Assembly (NCBI RefSeq): GCF_019392335.1
Contig: NZ_JAHXRQ010000015.1
Span: 62,001-126,000, forward strand
DNA: 64,000 nucleotides
DNA from: Mameliella sp. CS4
Lineage (GTDB): Bacteria > Pseudomonadota > Alphaproteobacteria > Rhodobacterales > Rhodobacteraceae
Reading direction: 5' to 3'
The translations under genes and the position numbers were made by a program. The notes below the pieces were generated by a model. That model did no database searches, was not told the DNA's origin, and was given only the letters and a program-made list of their open reading frames with translations. Positions 17,952-26,350 of the stretch are shown here, in pieces (the stretch's first letter is position 1; the number at the start of each line of letters is the position of its first letter).

Positions 17952-18123
17952 TTCCGCAGTTTGTCGCCTGCGGCGCTCTGGCGCAAGCGAAGGGCAGGGG
18001 CGCGAAATCCTTGAAGGATTTCTTGCGGGACCGGTGCAAAGGGTCCGGTCCGGCTATCTTGAAGGAAACCGAACCCAAGCGAACGGCTTGACCGGGTGGC
18101 GGTGCTGCGCCATTTTTAAGCCT

Positions 18124-18300
18124 GATGGTGACCGCGTTCGCGCGGTCTGAAAAGGGAACGCGGTGCGGGGCCATGCCCCAATTCCGTGACTGCCCCCGCA
18201 ACTGTAAGCGGCGAGCCATCCCGAAGTGACCACTGGGCCGCAAGGCCCGGGAAGGTTCGGGAAAGCGCCTTGACCCGCAAGTCAGGAGACCTGCCATCGC
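18124..18300 (+). ncRNA. Cobalamin (B12) riboswitch
   Basis: The conserved core of the adenosylcobalamin aptamer is visible in order: a 5' stem with AAAAGGGAACGCGGTG (18150-18165 region), CCCCGCAACTGTAAGCGG (about 18194-18211), the GCCACTGGGC-like segment ACCACTGGGCCGCAAGG, CGGGAAGG, and the B12 box AAGTCAGGAGACCTGCC (18279-18295). Downstream GC-rich sequence up to the start codon could form the expression platform that sequesters the GGAGGG ribosome binding site. It is on the plus strand, 130 bases before the only plus-strand gene nearby. The aptamer itself is clear; the exact ends are approximate. Confidence 0.92.
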
Positions 18301-18429
18301 CGGGCGCCTTGCGCCCAAGCCACTCAACCCGGGCGGGGTGCCCCGGAGACGCGAAAGACGTTCGGCAACCTGCCGCCCGTCCTGCCGCCGATCCATGACC
18401 CCCCGCCCCAGCTTTGCGCGGAGGGCGCG

Positions 18430-18732
18430 ATGACAATCGAACGGGTACTGACCCTTTTGCAGACAAGGGCCGACACGCCGGAACGGGCGCGGGAACTGGC
18501 CAGCATGGGGTACATGCAATGGCTGGGCAGCCTGCCGGGCTGTGCGAGCTACGAGAAAGAGGCGATGCGCGCCTGGAGGCGCGCCCAGCCCTTTGCCGGA
18601 ACCGATCCGGCGGTGGCGGTATTCTGCGAAATGCTGCAGCAGTCGATCCGCCGTCCGGCGGTGCCGCTGGATCTGCCCTTGCCACAGCCGCAAAGGCGCG
18701 GCGGGGCCCGGAAACGGCGGCTGTCGATCTGA
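18430..18732 (+). CDS. Small protein of unknown function under the cobalamin riboswitch
   Basis: A 100-residue protein starting MTIERVLTLLQTRADTPERA, with a strong GGAGGG ribosome binding site close to the ATG and the cobalamin riboswitch immediately upstream. It is soluble and largely helical (about residues 1-75), with the aromatic segment GYMQWLGSLPGCASYEKEA and a proline-rich then strongly basic tail (RRGGARKRRLSI). It contains one cysteine and no CxxC or other metal motif. I do not recognise the family. Riboswitch control predicts expression when B12 is low, so a role in B12 uptake, salvage, synthesis or replacement is inferred. It is not similar to CbtA/CbtB, BtuB or CobW. Confidence 0.75.
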   Translation: MTIERVLTLLQTRADTPERARELASMGYMQWLGSLPGCASYEKEAMRAWRRAQPFAGTDPAVAVFCEMLQQSIRRPAVPLDLPLPQPQRRGGARKRRLSI

Positions 18733-18763
18733 CCGCGACCGGCTGTGCGGCGCTGGCCCTAGT

Positions 18764-19621
18764 TCAGGCGGTGGTCGGAGCCGTCCCCGGCGCCCCGGCC
18801 AAGTGTACGGTCTGCGTCGGGTAGGCAAAGCTGACGCCCAGCTCTTCGGCGAGGGACAGGATGTCGAGGATCAGTGCCTGTTGCGCGGCAATCTGCGCCT
18901 CGTAGCTGAAGACGCGGAAATGCCCCCATAGTTCGATGTCGATGCTGTGGGGGCCAAGCGACTTGATCCCGATGGTCACATTATCGGCCTCGGCCTCTGG
19001 TTGATCGCGGTAGACCTGCATCAGCCGTGCCACGAACTGTTCCAGCTGCGCGCGCGGAGTTTCGTAGGTGAGGCCGATCTTCATCAACACGCGGCGCCGC
19101 CTCCGGCTGCCCCAATTTGAAATCACCTGGTCCGAGTGTTGTGCGTTGGGCACGATCATCAGGGTGTCGTCCAGCCTGCGCAGCCGTGTCGACCGCAGGC
19201 CCACCGTCTCGATCACCGCCAGCGTATCCGCCGTCTCGATCAGGTCGCCCTTGCGGAAGGGGCGGTCGGACAGAAGGATCGCGCCGCCGATGATGTTCGA
19301 CACGGTTTCGCGTGCGGCAAAGGCCAGCGCCACGCCGCCGATCCCCAGGCCGGTCAGCACGCCTTCGTAGGGCAGGCCCGCCACATCGGCGCAGGCGATG
19401 ACCGCCCCGATGACGATCAGCAGTTTCATCAGGCCTTGTGCCTGGGACAGGACGATCTCGTCCGTGTAGGCGCGGGTCTGCGTCGCCTTGGCCATCAGCG
19501 CGCCAGAGACCAGCGAGACGATGCGGTAGGCCAGCGCGGCGCTGGCCAGGATCAGCAGCATCGCGGAGAGGCCCGACACCAGAACCCGCGCCATGACGCC
19601 CAGGTAGGCCAGCACGCCCAT
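18764..19621 (-). CDS. mscS: MscS-type mechanosensitive channel (N-terminus probably truncated)
   Basis: A 285-residue small-conductance mechanosensitive channel core. Three membrane helices cover about residues 10-125. The third is the pore helix (GIGGVALAFAARETVSNIIGGAILLSD), followed by the MscS beta domain (RPFRKGDLIETADTLAVIETVGLRSTRLR, IVPNAQHSDQVISNW) and a C-terminal alpha/beta domain. The ATG at 19621 has no good ribosome binding site. Upstream in the same frame is a TAG at 19685, and before that lies recognisable coding remnant, so the protein was probably once longer with a periplasmic N-terminal module. Whether the present core is translated is uncertain. Confidence 0.8.
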   Translation of the reverse strand: MGVLAYLGVMARVLVSGLSAMLLILASAALAYRIVSLVSGALMAKATQTRAYTDEIVLSQAQGLMKLLIVIGAVIACADVAGLPYEGVLTGLGIGGVALAFAARETVSNIIGGAILLSDRPFRKGDLIETADTLAVIETVGLRSTRLRRLDDTLMIVPNAQHSDQVISNWGSRRRRRVLMKIGLTYETPRAQLEQFVARLMQVYRDQPEAEADNVTIGIKSLGPHSIDIELWGHFRVFSYEAQIAAQQALILDILSLAEELGVSFAYPTQTVHLAGAPGTAPTTA

Positions 19622-19684
19622 CCATTGCCAGATCTCCAGACCCGAGGCCTTGGCCTGCAGACAGGCCGCGCGTGCCAGGATGGC

Positions 19685-20117
19685 CTACCGCGTGGCAAAG
19701 ACCTGTGACAGGGGCGGTGGCGCGGTTAGGCCCGGCGCCAGGGGCATCTTTTCCAGCGCCGCGTAGATGTCGGGCAGCACTGCCATCGTCTCGCGCGAGA
19801 AACGCCAGCGCAGCTCAACGAAGCGCCCCTCGTTGTCGAGGATGTCCGTGGGCGCGATGCCCGTTCCATTAGCCGCCGGAGCCGAAACGCCCGGCAAAGC
19901 TCTGGCCGTCAGCCAAAAGCACAAAGATGAACTCTCCACTTTCCCCGCCTTCGGTCCATGTGCCACGCAGGACGCCGTCACGCGTGGTTCCGGTCACGGT
20001 GCCGCCGCCGGGCCAGCCTGTTTGCCCCTCCGGTTGTGCGGTCAGGGCGCGGGGCTGCATCAGGCTGTAGGCCAGCAGCATTAAAAGGACGGAAATACGG
20101 CGAAGCGGCAGGGGCAT
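19685..20117 (-). pseudogene. Decayed N-terminal module of the upstream mscS-type gene
   Basis: Starts with a convincing signal peptide (MPLPLRRISVLLMLLAYSLM, cleavage near ALTA-QPEG) followed by a beta-rich segment GTVTGTTRDGVLRGTWTEGG and LADGQSFAGRFGSGG, then TAA at 19869. In the same frame the codons just after the stop read WNGHR, as expected if the domain once continued. The next recognisable part (EGRFVELRWRFSRETMAVLP) is in a different frame, which ends at a TAG directly before the channel core. An in-frame stop, a frameshift and a second stop indicate inactivation of an N-terminal domain that some MscS-type proteins of this group carry. It could instead be a small secreted protein of 82 residues. 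Confidence 0.5.
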
Positions 20118-20477
20118 CCGTCGGGTCTTTCCTGGGGCGATAGAGCATAGGCGCTTGCGCGGGCCCCGCCGCGATTCGCGGCGGTGGGCTGGGTTTTGCG
20201 CGGCTGCGTGGCAGAATGGTCACGGCATTGCGAGGCTTTGGCGCAAAGCGGTCACTAGTGCGCGCAAAGAAAGGGCTTTGTTTCGTTTGCGACCCCGGGA
20301 CAAAGTTTTTCCGGGGCTGAATCGCAAAACCCGACTCGCGCAATGGTGGTATGTGTATTTTGTCGCCGGGTAAGAGTGTGGCATTTTAATGGCCAGAGTC
20401 GGGCGCACCCCGTGCCCGGACCGGATCGGCAGGCCCCCGGAACGAAAGGGTCTGCAGCAGGACGGGATCTTGGGCGA
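20118..20477. other. Intergenic region with a perfect palindrome
   Basis: About 360 bases between the broken mscS module (minus) and the PIG-L gene (plus). It contains the perfect palindrome CCGCCGCGATTCGCGGCGG at 20167-20185. No T-run follows, so its role is unclear; it may be a terminator-like hairpin or part of the divergent promoter region. No gene is supported here; a plus-strand frame running into PIG-L has unusual composition and no ribosome binding site. Confidence 0.4.
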
Positions 20478-22175
20478 ATGGCTTTGCCGACCTTGAACGG
20501 ATTGTTCACAGGCCCGCTGCGTATCGACGTGGCGCTGCAGTTCGACACGCTGGGCGATGGCACGTCAAAGCCGCTGGTGGCGCTGGGCGCCCAGGGCGAG
20601 GTGCCCCAGCTTGTCTTTGGCCAGTTGGGCGCCAGTGCCGATCTCTTCTTTGATTTCATCCAGGGCGACGAGACCTATCGCCTGGTGGCCGAGGATGCGC
20701 TGGTGGCCGGGGAAACCGCCACCTATTCGGCCCAGATCGACGACGATGGGGTGATGTCGATCCTCAAGGACGATCAGCCGCTGGCGCAGATGCAGGCCGA
20801 GGTACCGGTGGGCCTGCCTGTCCGTGACCTGGCCGGCCTGGCGACCGCCTTTGATCCCATCGTGATCGACATGACGATCGAACCGCTCAGCCCGGCGGAG
20901 CTGGGCGGAGACATGGCGATCGTTGCCCATACAGACGATGACCTGTTGTTCATGAACCCGACCATTGCCGAGACCATCGCCGCGGGCGATCCCATGACCA
21001 CGGTCTACCTGACGGCAGGGGATGCCGGACAGAACGCCGACTATTGGGAGGCGCGCGAGGCCGGGGCCAAGGCCGCCTATGCCCAGATGGCCGGGTCCGA
21101 CCCGGATGCCTGGGTGGATGAGACCGTGACCCTGGACATCGGTGGCGAGGCCTGGGAGGTGCAGAGCAGCTATCTGGCCGATGCGCCCCAAGTGCGGCTG
21201 TATTTCCTGCGCACGCCCGACGGGATCGATGGCGCGGGGACCGAGCCGTATGGCTTTGGCAGCCTCGAGCAGCTGGCCAAGGGCGAGTTGGCCGAAGTGA
21301 CGACCGTGGACGGCGCGGTGACCTACACCTCCGGGGAGCTGACCCAGGTGCTGGGTGCGATCATGACGCGGCATGCCCCGCAAGAGGTGATGTTGCAGGA
21401 CGACTCCAGCGAGATCGAGCACAGCGATCACGTTCATGCCACCGAGTTCGCCGAAGCGGCGCTGGAACTCTACGGCCAGGACGTGAGTGTCACGCTGTAT
21501 ACCGGATACGAAAGCTGGGCCGGGGAAGAGAACCTGACCCCGGAAGAGACCGATCTGGTCACCTCGGTCTTTGAGACCTACGCGGCCTTCGACCCTGCGG
21601 TGACCGGCGAGAACGGGGACTTGCGCGAGCCTTACACCGACTGGGTCCTGCGCGAGTATGTCTCGGAGCAATACAGCCTCGTGGACGGAGAGCGGTTCGA
21701 TGACCCGTTGCCGGAGCCCGAACCCGATCCCGAACCGGAAGACCCGCAACCGGAAGACCCGAAGCCCGAAGATCCGACGCCGGAGGATCCCGCTCCGGAA
21801 GACCCTGTCCCGGAAGATCCCTTGCCCGAGGATCCGACACCGGAGGACCCGGAGCCCGAGAACCCGGAGCCCGAGGACCCGGCCACCGCAGATGCCTTTG
21901 CCCCCGGCGGGCTCTATGCGCGGTTCCTCGGCAGCTATGCGGACAGGTGGCAGGGCGAGGCCCCGTCAGATCCGGATCCGGCGCCCGAACCCGAACCCGA
22001 ACCCGAGCCGGACCCGATCCCCGATCCGACACCCGATCCGGCGCCGGGTGGGGACGATCCTTTTGGTGCAGGCGGTTTCTATGAACAGCTGATGCTGCCA
22101 AATGCCTCCAAGTGGGAAAGCTACGACCTTCCCGAAGAGGAAGAGGATGACCTGGCCGAGGACGTGACGGTCTGA
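20478..22175 (+). CDS. PIG-L family deacetylase with acidic repetitive linker
   Basis: A 565-residue protein in three parts. Residues 1-120 form a beta-rich domain resembling concanavalin/LamG-like carbohydrate modules. Residues about 143-400 are a PIG-L (LmbE-like, GlcNAc deacetylase) domain with the zinc motif AHTDDD (H151, D153, D154) and a later HSDHVH segment near residue 317. The C-terminal 160 residues are a proline/glutamate/aspartate-rich linker with many PEDP units, interrupted by two related blocks (FAPGGLYARFLGSYADRW and FGAGGFYEQLMLPNASKW). The start at 20478 begins the globular domain; the frame continues upstream without support. No signal peptide is evident. The gene stands alone and is probably a surface or extracellular polysaccharide deacetylase. 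Confidence 0.75.
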   Translation: MALPTLNGLFTGPLRIDVALQFDTLGDGTSKPLVALGAQGEVPQLVFGQLGASADLFFDFIQGDETYRLVAEDALVAGETATYSAQIDDDGVMSILKDDQPLAQMQAEVPVGLPVRDLAGLATAFDPIVIDMTIEPLSPAELGGDMAIVAHTDDDLLFMNPTIAETIAAGDPMTTVYLTAGDAGQNADYWEAREAGAKAAYAQMAGSDPDAWVDETVTLDIGGEAWEVQSSYLADAPQVRLYFLRTPDGIDGAGTEPYGFGSLEQLAKGELAEVTTVDGAVTYTSGELTQVLGAIMTRHAPQEVMLQDDSSEIEHSDHVHATEFAEAALELYGQDVSVTLYTGYESWAGEENLTPEETDLVTSVFETYAAFDPAVTGENGDLREPYTDWVLREYVSEQYSLVDGERFDDPLPEPEPDPEPEDPQPEDPKPEDPTPEDPAPEDPVPEDPLPEDPTPEDPEPENPEPEDPATADAFAPGGLYARFLGSYADRWQGEAPSDPDPAPEPEPEPEPDPIPDPTPDPAPGGDDPFGAGGFYEQLMLPNASKWESYDLPEEEEDDLAEDVTV

Positions 22176-22397
22176 TCGGCTCGACGGTGCGCAAGCCATG
22201 CGCACCGGTCCCTCACCATCCGCAGGGAGCCTTTGAAATATAGCAAACCGGGTGCGCAAGACTTGCGACCCCCACGACGCCAGTGCCCGGCGGCCAAGCC
22301 CCCATGTCGCTCTTGTGCCAATCTCTGGACATTTCTGTCTATACTTGGCCCAGCGCCCCTCCTAGCCTGGGACAAACGAATCCGGGGAGGGGCGGAG

Positions 22398-24803
22398 ATG
22401 AATACGCATTACCGTGTGGTCGTGATCGGTGGGGGCGTCGTCGGCGCCTCGGTGCTGTATCACCTTGCCAAGTTCGGCTGGACCGATGTCTGCCTGCTCG
22501 AACGCTCCGTCCTGACCGCGGGGTCGTCATGGCATGCGGCGGGTGGCATCCACGCGTTGAACGCCGACCCCAACATGGCCGCCCTTCAGGCCTATACCAT
22601 CGACCTGCTGTCAGAGATCGGCGCGGAATCCGGGCAGGATATCAACCTGCACATGACCGGCGGCCTGACGCTGGCAGGCACGCCCGATCGCTGGGAATGG
22701 CTGCAATCGGCCTACCGTGTATTCCAGTCCATCGGCATCGAGGATTGCGAACTGCTGACCCCGGAAGAGGCGCAGCGCCGCTGCCCGATCATGTCGACCG
22801 AGGGCATCCTCGGCGCCATGTGGGCCGACCGCGAGGGCTATCTGGACACCACCGGCACCGTTCACGCCTACGCAAGGGCCGCCAGGAAACGCGGCGCCAG
22901 CTATTTCGAACATACCAAGGTCGAAGCGCTGGAACAGACGGCGGACGGCTGGAAGGTGGTGACGGACAAGGGCACCATCACCTGCGAACATGTGGTCAAC
23001 GCCGCCGGTCTCTGGGCGAAACAGGTGGGCCGCATGGCGGGCATCGAACTGCCCGTCTCTCCGCTGAAACACCACTACCTCGTGACCGAGAGCATCCCCG
23101 AGATCGCGGCGCTGGATTTCGAGGTGCCCATGACCGTCGACCTCGAAGGTTTCACCTACATGCGGCAGGATCAGAATGGGCTGCTGCTGGGCATCTACGA
23201 AATCGAGCACGAACACTGGGCGATGGACGGCGCGCCCTGGGACTACGGGATGGAGCTGTTCCAGGAACAGACCGACCGGATCGAACACGAACTGACCTGC
23301 GGCTTCCACCGCTACCCGGTGCTGGAAAACACCGGGGTCAAGACCTGGGTCAACGGCGCCTTCACCTTCTCGCCCGATGGCAACCCGCTGGTTGGCCCGG
23401 TGCGCGGGAAGCGTGGGTATTGGACGGCCTGCGCGGTCATGGCCGGGTTCCTTCAGGGCGGCGGCGTGGGCAAGACGCTGGCCGAATGGATGATCCACGG
23501 CGAGCCCGAGGCCGACGCCTGGCCGATGGACGTGGCGCGCTATGGCGATTTTGCCCAGAACAAGCGGTACATCAAGGAAACCACCGGCCAGTTCTACTCG
23601 CGCCGTTTCGTGATGACCTACCCGAATGAACAACTGCCCGCCGGACGCCCGCTCAAGACCGCGCCGGCCCATACCGCCATGAACAAGGCAGGCTGCAAAT
23701 GGGGCTGTAGCTGGGATCTGGAGGTGCCGCTTTACTTTGCGCCGCAAGGCTTCGAAGAGACGCCGACGCTGAAACGCTCGAACGCCTTCGATCTCGTGGG
23801 TGCCGAATGCCGCCATGTCCGCAGCAAGGTCGGATTGATCGACATCACCGGCTTTTCGCGCTTCGAGGTTTCGGGGCCGGAGGCGGAAAAATGGCTGGAC
23901 CGGATCATGGCGTCGAAACTGCCCAAGCCGGGCCGCGCGAAACTGGCGCCGATGCTGGAACCGGGTGGGCGGCTCAAGGGTGACCTGACGGTGATGAACT
24001 GGGGCGACGGCACCTGGTGGATCATGGGCAGCTATTACCTGCGCGAATGGCACATGCGCTGGTTCCAGGATCACCTGTCCGGGGGCGTGACGGTGCGCGA
24101 CCTGGGCGAAGAGGTCTGCGGTTTTGCCCTGACCGGCCCGCGCGCCCGCGCCGTGATCGAAAAGGTCTGTGAAGGCGCCGGAGATCTGCCCTTCATGGGC
24201 TGCGCCGCGCTGGATGTTGGCCTGTTCCGCGCCCGCGTCGCCCGCATGTCCGTGGCCGGTGAGTTGGGGTACGAGATCAACGTGCGCATGGGAGATCACA
24301 TCAAGCTGCGCGAGCTGCTGTTGCAGGCGGGCGCCGACCAGGAAATCCGCGAATACGGCTTCAACGCCATGCTCTCGCTGCGGCTGGAAAAGAGCTTTGG
24401 CATCTGGTCGGCGGAATTTACCCAGGGCTACACGCCGGGTGAAACCGGCATGGATCGCTGGATCGACTGGGACAAGGACTTCATCGGCAAGGAGGCCGCG
24501 CTGACGGAACGCGCGGCGGGCGCAAAACGCCGTATCGTGACGCTGGAGGTGGACGCCAAGGATGCCGATGCCAGCGGGTACGAGCCGGTCTGGAAAGACG
24601 GCAAGCGCGTGGGTTTTGTCACCTCGGGTGGCTATGGTCACACGCTGGGCAAATCCTATGCCCTGGCCATGATGGACGCCGAAGCGGCAGCCGAGGGCAC
24701 GGATCTCACCGTCCATGTGGTCGGCGCCGAACGGCCCGCCCGCGTGATCGCGCCGTCGCCCTATGATCCGGCGGGCAGTGCCATGCGCGGCAAGCCGGTC
24801 TGA
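22398..24803 (+). CDS. Dimethylglycine dehydrogenase-like FAD/folate enzyme
   Basis: An 801-residue oxidative demethylase. The N-terminal FAD domain has VVVIGGGVVGASVLYHLAK and the covalent-flavin motif SSWHAAGG, whose histidine links FAD in dimethylglycine and sarcosine dehydrogenases. A central FAO-type segment precedes a folate-binding aminomethyltransferase (GcvT-like) domain from about residue 430 to the end (KVGLIDITGFSRFEVSGP; GYEINVRMGD). It oxidises N-methyl groups and transfers formaldehyde to tetrahydrofolate. GGAGGGGCGGAG precedes the ATG. It is first in an operon, overlapping the MttB-family gene by one base, which points to a glycine-betaine-type N-methyl compound as substrate. 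Confidence 0.88.
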   Translation: MNTHYRVVVIGGGVVGASVLYHLAKFGWTDVCLLERSVLTAGSSWHAAGGIHALNADPNMAALQAYTIDLLSEIGAESGQDINLHMTGGLTLAGTPDRWEWLQSAYRVFQSIGIEDCELLTPEEAQRRCPIMSTEGILGAMWADREGYLDTTGTVHAYARAARKRGASYFEHTKVEALEQTADGWKVVTDKGTITCEHVVNAAGLWAKQVGRMAGIELPVSPLKHHYLVTESIPEIAALDFEVPMTVDLEGFTYMRQDQNGLLLGIYEIEHEHWAMDGAPWDYGMELFQEQTDRIEHELTCGFHRYPVLENTGVKTWVNGAFTFSPDGNPLVGPVRGKRGYWTACAVMAGFLQGGGVGKTLAEWMIHGEPEADAWPMDVARYGDFAQNKRYIKETTGQFYSRRFVMTYPNEQLPAGRPLKTAPAHTAMNKAGCKWGCSWDLEVPLYFAPQGFEETPTLKRSNAFDLVGAECRHVRSKVGLIDITGFSRFEVSGPEAEKWLDRIMASKLPKPGRAKLAPMLEPGGRLKGDLTVMNWGDGTWWIMGSYYLREWHMRWFQDHLSGGVTVRDLGEEVCGFALTGPRARAVIEKVCEGAGDLPFMGCAALDVGLFRARVARMSVAGELGYEINVRMGDHIKLRELLLQAGADQEIREYGFNAMLSLRLEKSFGIWSAEFTQGYTPGETGMDRWIDWDKDFIGKEAALTERAAGAKRRIVTLEVDAKDADASGYEPVWKDGKRVGFVTSGGYGHTLGKSYALAMMDAEAAAEGTDLTVHVVGAERPARVIAPSPYDPAGSAMRGKPV

Positions 24804-26350
24804 TGGCCGCCGAAACGCAGACCCCGGTCCGTCGCCGCCGCAAACGCGGTGGCGACGAGGCGGCCCCGGCGCGCAAGGTCAACTATCGCCAGCTGACCAA
24901 TCCGTTCACACCGCAGGCGGTCTTTCCCGAGGATCGCATCGCCGCGATCCATGACACCGCCCTGCGCGTGCTGGAGGAGCTGGGCATCAAGGTGCTGCTG
25001 CCCGAGGCCCGCAAGCTGTACGCGCAGGCGGGCTGCATTGTGGATGAGGACAGCCAGATGGTCCGCATCGGGCGAGAGGTGGTCGAGGCCGCGCTGGCCA
25101 CCGCCCCCCGCCGCTTTATGCTGCATGGCGGCGATCCTTCGCGCGATCTGGACATGGCTCTTGGCACGCTGGCCTTCCAGTCCGGAGCCGGGGCGCCCAA
25201 TTGTTCCGACCTCCTGCGCGGACGCCGCGCGGGCAGCCTGCGCGATGTGGAGGAACTGACCAAGCTGGTCCAGCATTTCGACGCGATCCAAATGCTCTCG
25301 CCGGGGGTGGAACCGCAGGACATCCCCATCCACCTGCGCCACTACGCCTTTACCCGGATGCAGCTCAGCGTTTCGGACAAGGTGCCCTTTGTCTTTTCGC
25401 GCGGCACGCCGCAGGCGCTGGACGCCTTCGAGATGATCGCCGAGTTCCGTGGCCTGACAGAGATGGAGTTCCGCACGCAGCCGCATTGCTACACGATCAT
25501 CAACACCAACTCGCCGCGCCAGATCGACATTCCAATGGCGCAGGGCTTGATCGACTTTGCCCGCTACGGTCAGCCCTCGGTCGTCACGCCGTTCTGCCTG
25601 ATGGGGGCGATGGCGCCGGTGACGGTGGCGGGCGCGGTCACGCTGAGCCATGCCGAGGCGTTGGCGGGCATCACGCTGACCCAATTGGCGCGTCCCGGCG
25701 CGCCGGTCTGCTATGGCGCCTTTGCGTCGAACGTCGACATGAAAAGCGGTGCCCCCGCCTTTGGCACCCCCGAACAGGTCAAGGCCAGCCTGGCCGCCGG
25801 GCAACTGGCGCGCCTTGTCGGGCTGCCCTGGCGCAACGCCGCCGGATGTGCGGCCAACACCAACGATGCCCAGGCCGCGCATGAGACCGAGATCAGCGCC
25901 TGGGGCGCGCTGATGTCCGGCGCCAGCATCGTCATTCACGCCGCGGGCTGGATCGAAGGCGGGCTGACCGTCAGCTACGAGAAGTTCATCACCGACATGG
26001 AGATGGTCCAGGTCATGGCCGAGCTTTGTGCCGCAACGCCCTGTTCCGACGCGGACATCGCCTTCGACGCCCTGGCCGAGGTGCAGCCCGGAGGGCATTT
26101 CTTCGGCTGTGGCCACACGATGGAGCGCTATGCCACAGCCTTCTATGAACCGCTGGTGGCGGACTGGTCGAACTTCGGCACCTGGACGGAACGCGGCAGC
26201 CTGGATGCCAATGACCGCGCGCTGGCGCTCTGGCAGCGGATCCTGGCCGATCACAAGGCCCCCGCCTGCGCCACCGGCGACCGTCTGGCCGCGCTGGACC
26301 GCTTCATCGCCAAACGGACCGGGGAGGGCGGCGCGGCGCCGGCGGATTGA
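24803..26350 (+). CDS. MttB-family (trimethylamine methyltransferase-like) protein, non-pyrrolysine
   Basis: A 515-residue protein of the trimethylamine methyltransferase MttB superfamily, which in anaerobes moves methyl groups from quaternary amines to a corrinoid protein. After a basic N-terminal tail, the TIM-barrel part contains VLEELGIKVLLPEARKLYAQAGC, DAIQMLSPGVEPQDIP and the FFGCGHTMERYATAFYEP segment near the end. No in-frame TAG is present, so there is no pyrrolysine and this is the MtgB-like branch. No corrinoid protein gene is next to it. Overlap with the dimethylglycine-dehydrogenase gene (TGATG) implies one pathway, for example betaine to dimethylglycine to sarcosine. Confidence 0.85.
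   Translation: MAAETQTPVRRRRKRGGDEAAPARKVNYRQLTNPFTPQAVFPEDRIAAIHDTALRVLEELGIKVLLPEARKLYAQAGCIVDEDSQMVRIGREVVEAALATAPRRFMLHGGDPSRDLDMALGTLAFQSGAGAPNCSDLLRGRRAGSLRDVEELTKLVQHFDAIQMLSPGVEPQDIPIHLRHYAFTRMQLSVSDKVPFVFSRGTPQALDAFEMIAEFRGLTEMEFRTQPHCYTIINTNSPRQIDIPMAQGLIDFARYGQPSVVTPFCLMGAMAPVTVAGAVTLSHAEALAGITLTQLARPGAPVCYGAFASNVDMKSGAPAFGTPEQVKASLAAGQLARLVGLPWRNAAGCAANTNDAQAAHETEISAWGALMSGASIVIHAAGWIEGGLTVSYEKFITDMEMVQVMAELCAATPCSDADIAFDALAEVQPGGHFFGCGHTMERYATAFYEPLVADWSNFGTWTERGSLDANDRALALWQRILADHKAPACATGDRLAALDRFIAKRTGEGGAAPAD

Noticed and set aside
21715..21890. Repeated GAAGACCC/CCGGAGGA-like units as a CRISPR array or noncoding tandem repeat
   Set aside because: The units are codon-phased PEDP repeats inside the PIG-L coding frame and have no unique spacers.
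22611..24716. 701-codon minus-strand frame over the dimethylglycine dehydrogenase gene
   Set aside because: Antisense shadow without domain motifs; the plus strand has FAD and folate domain signatures.
24803..26350. Pyrrolysine (in-frame amber) in the MttB-family gene
   Set aside because: The frame is open throughout with no TAG, so it belongs to the non-pyrrolysine branch.
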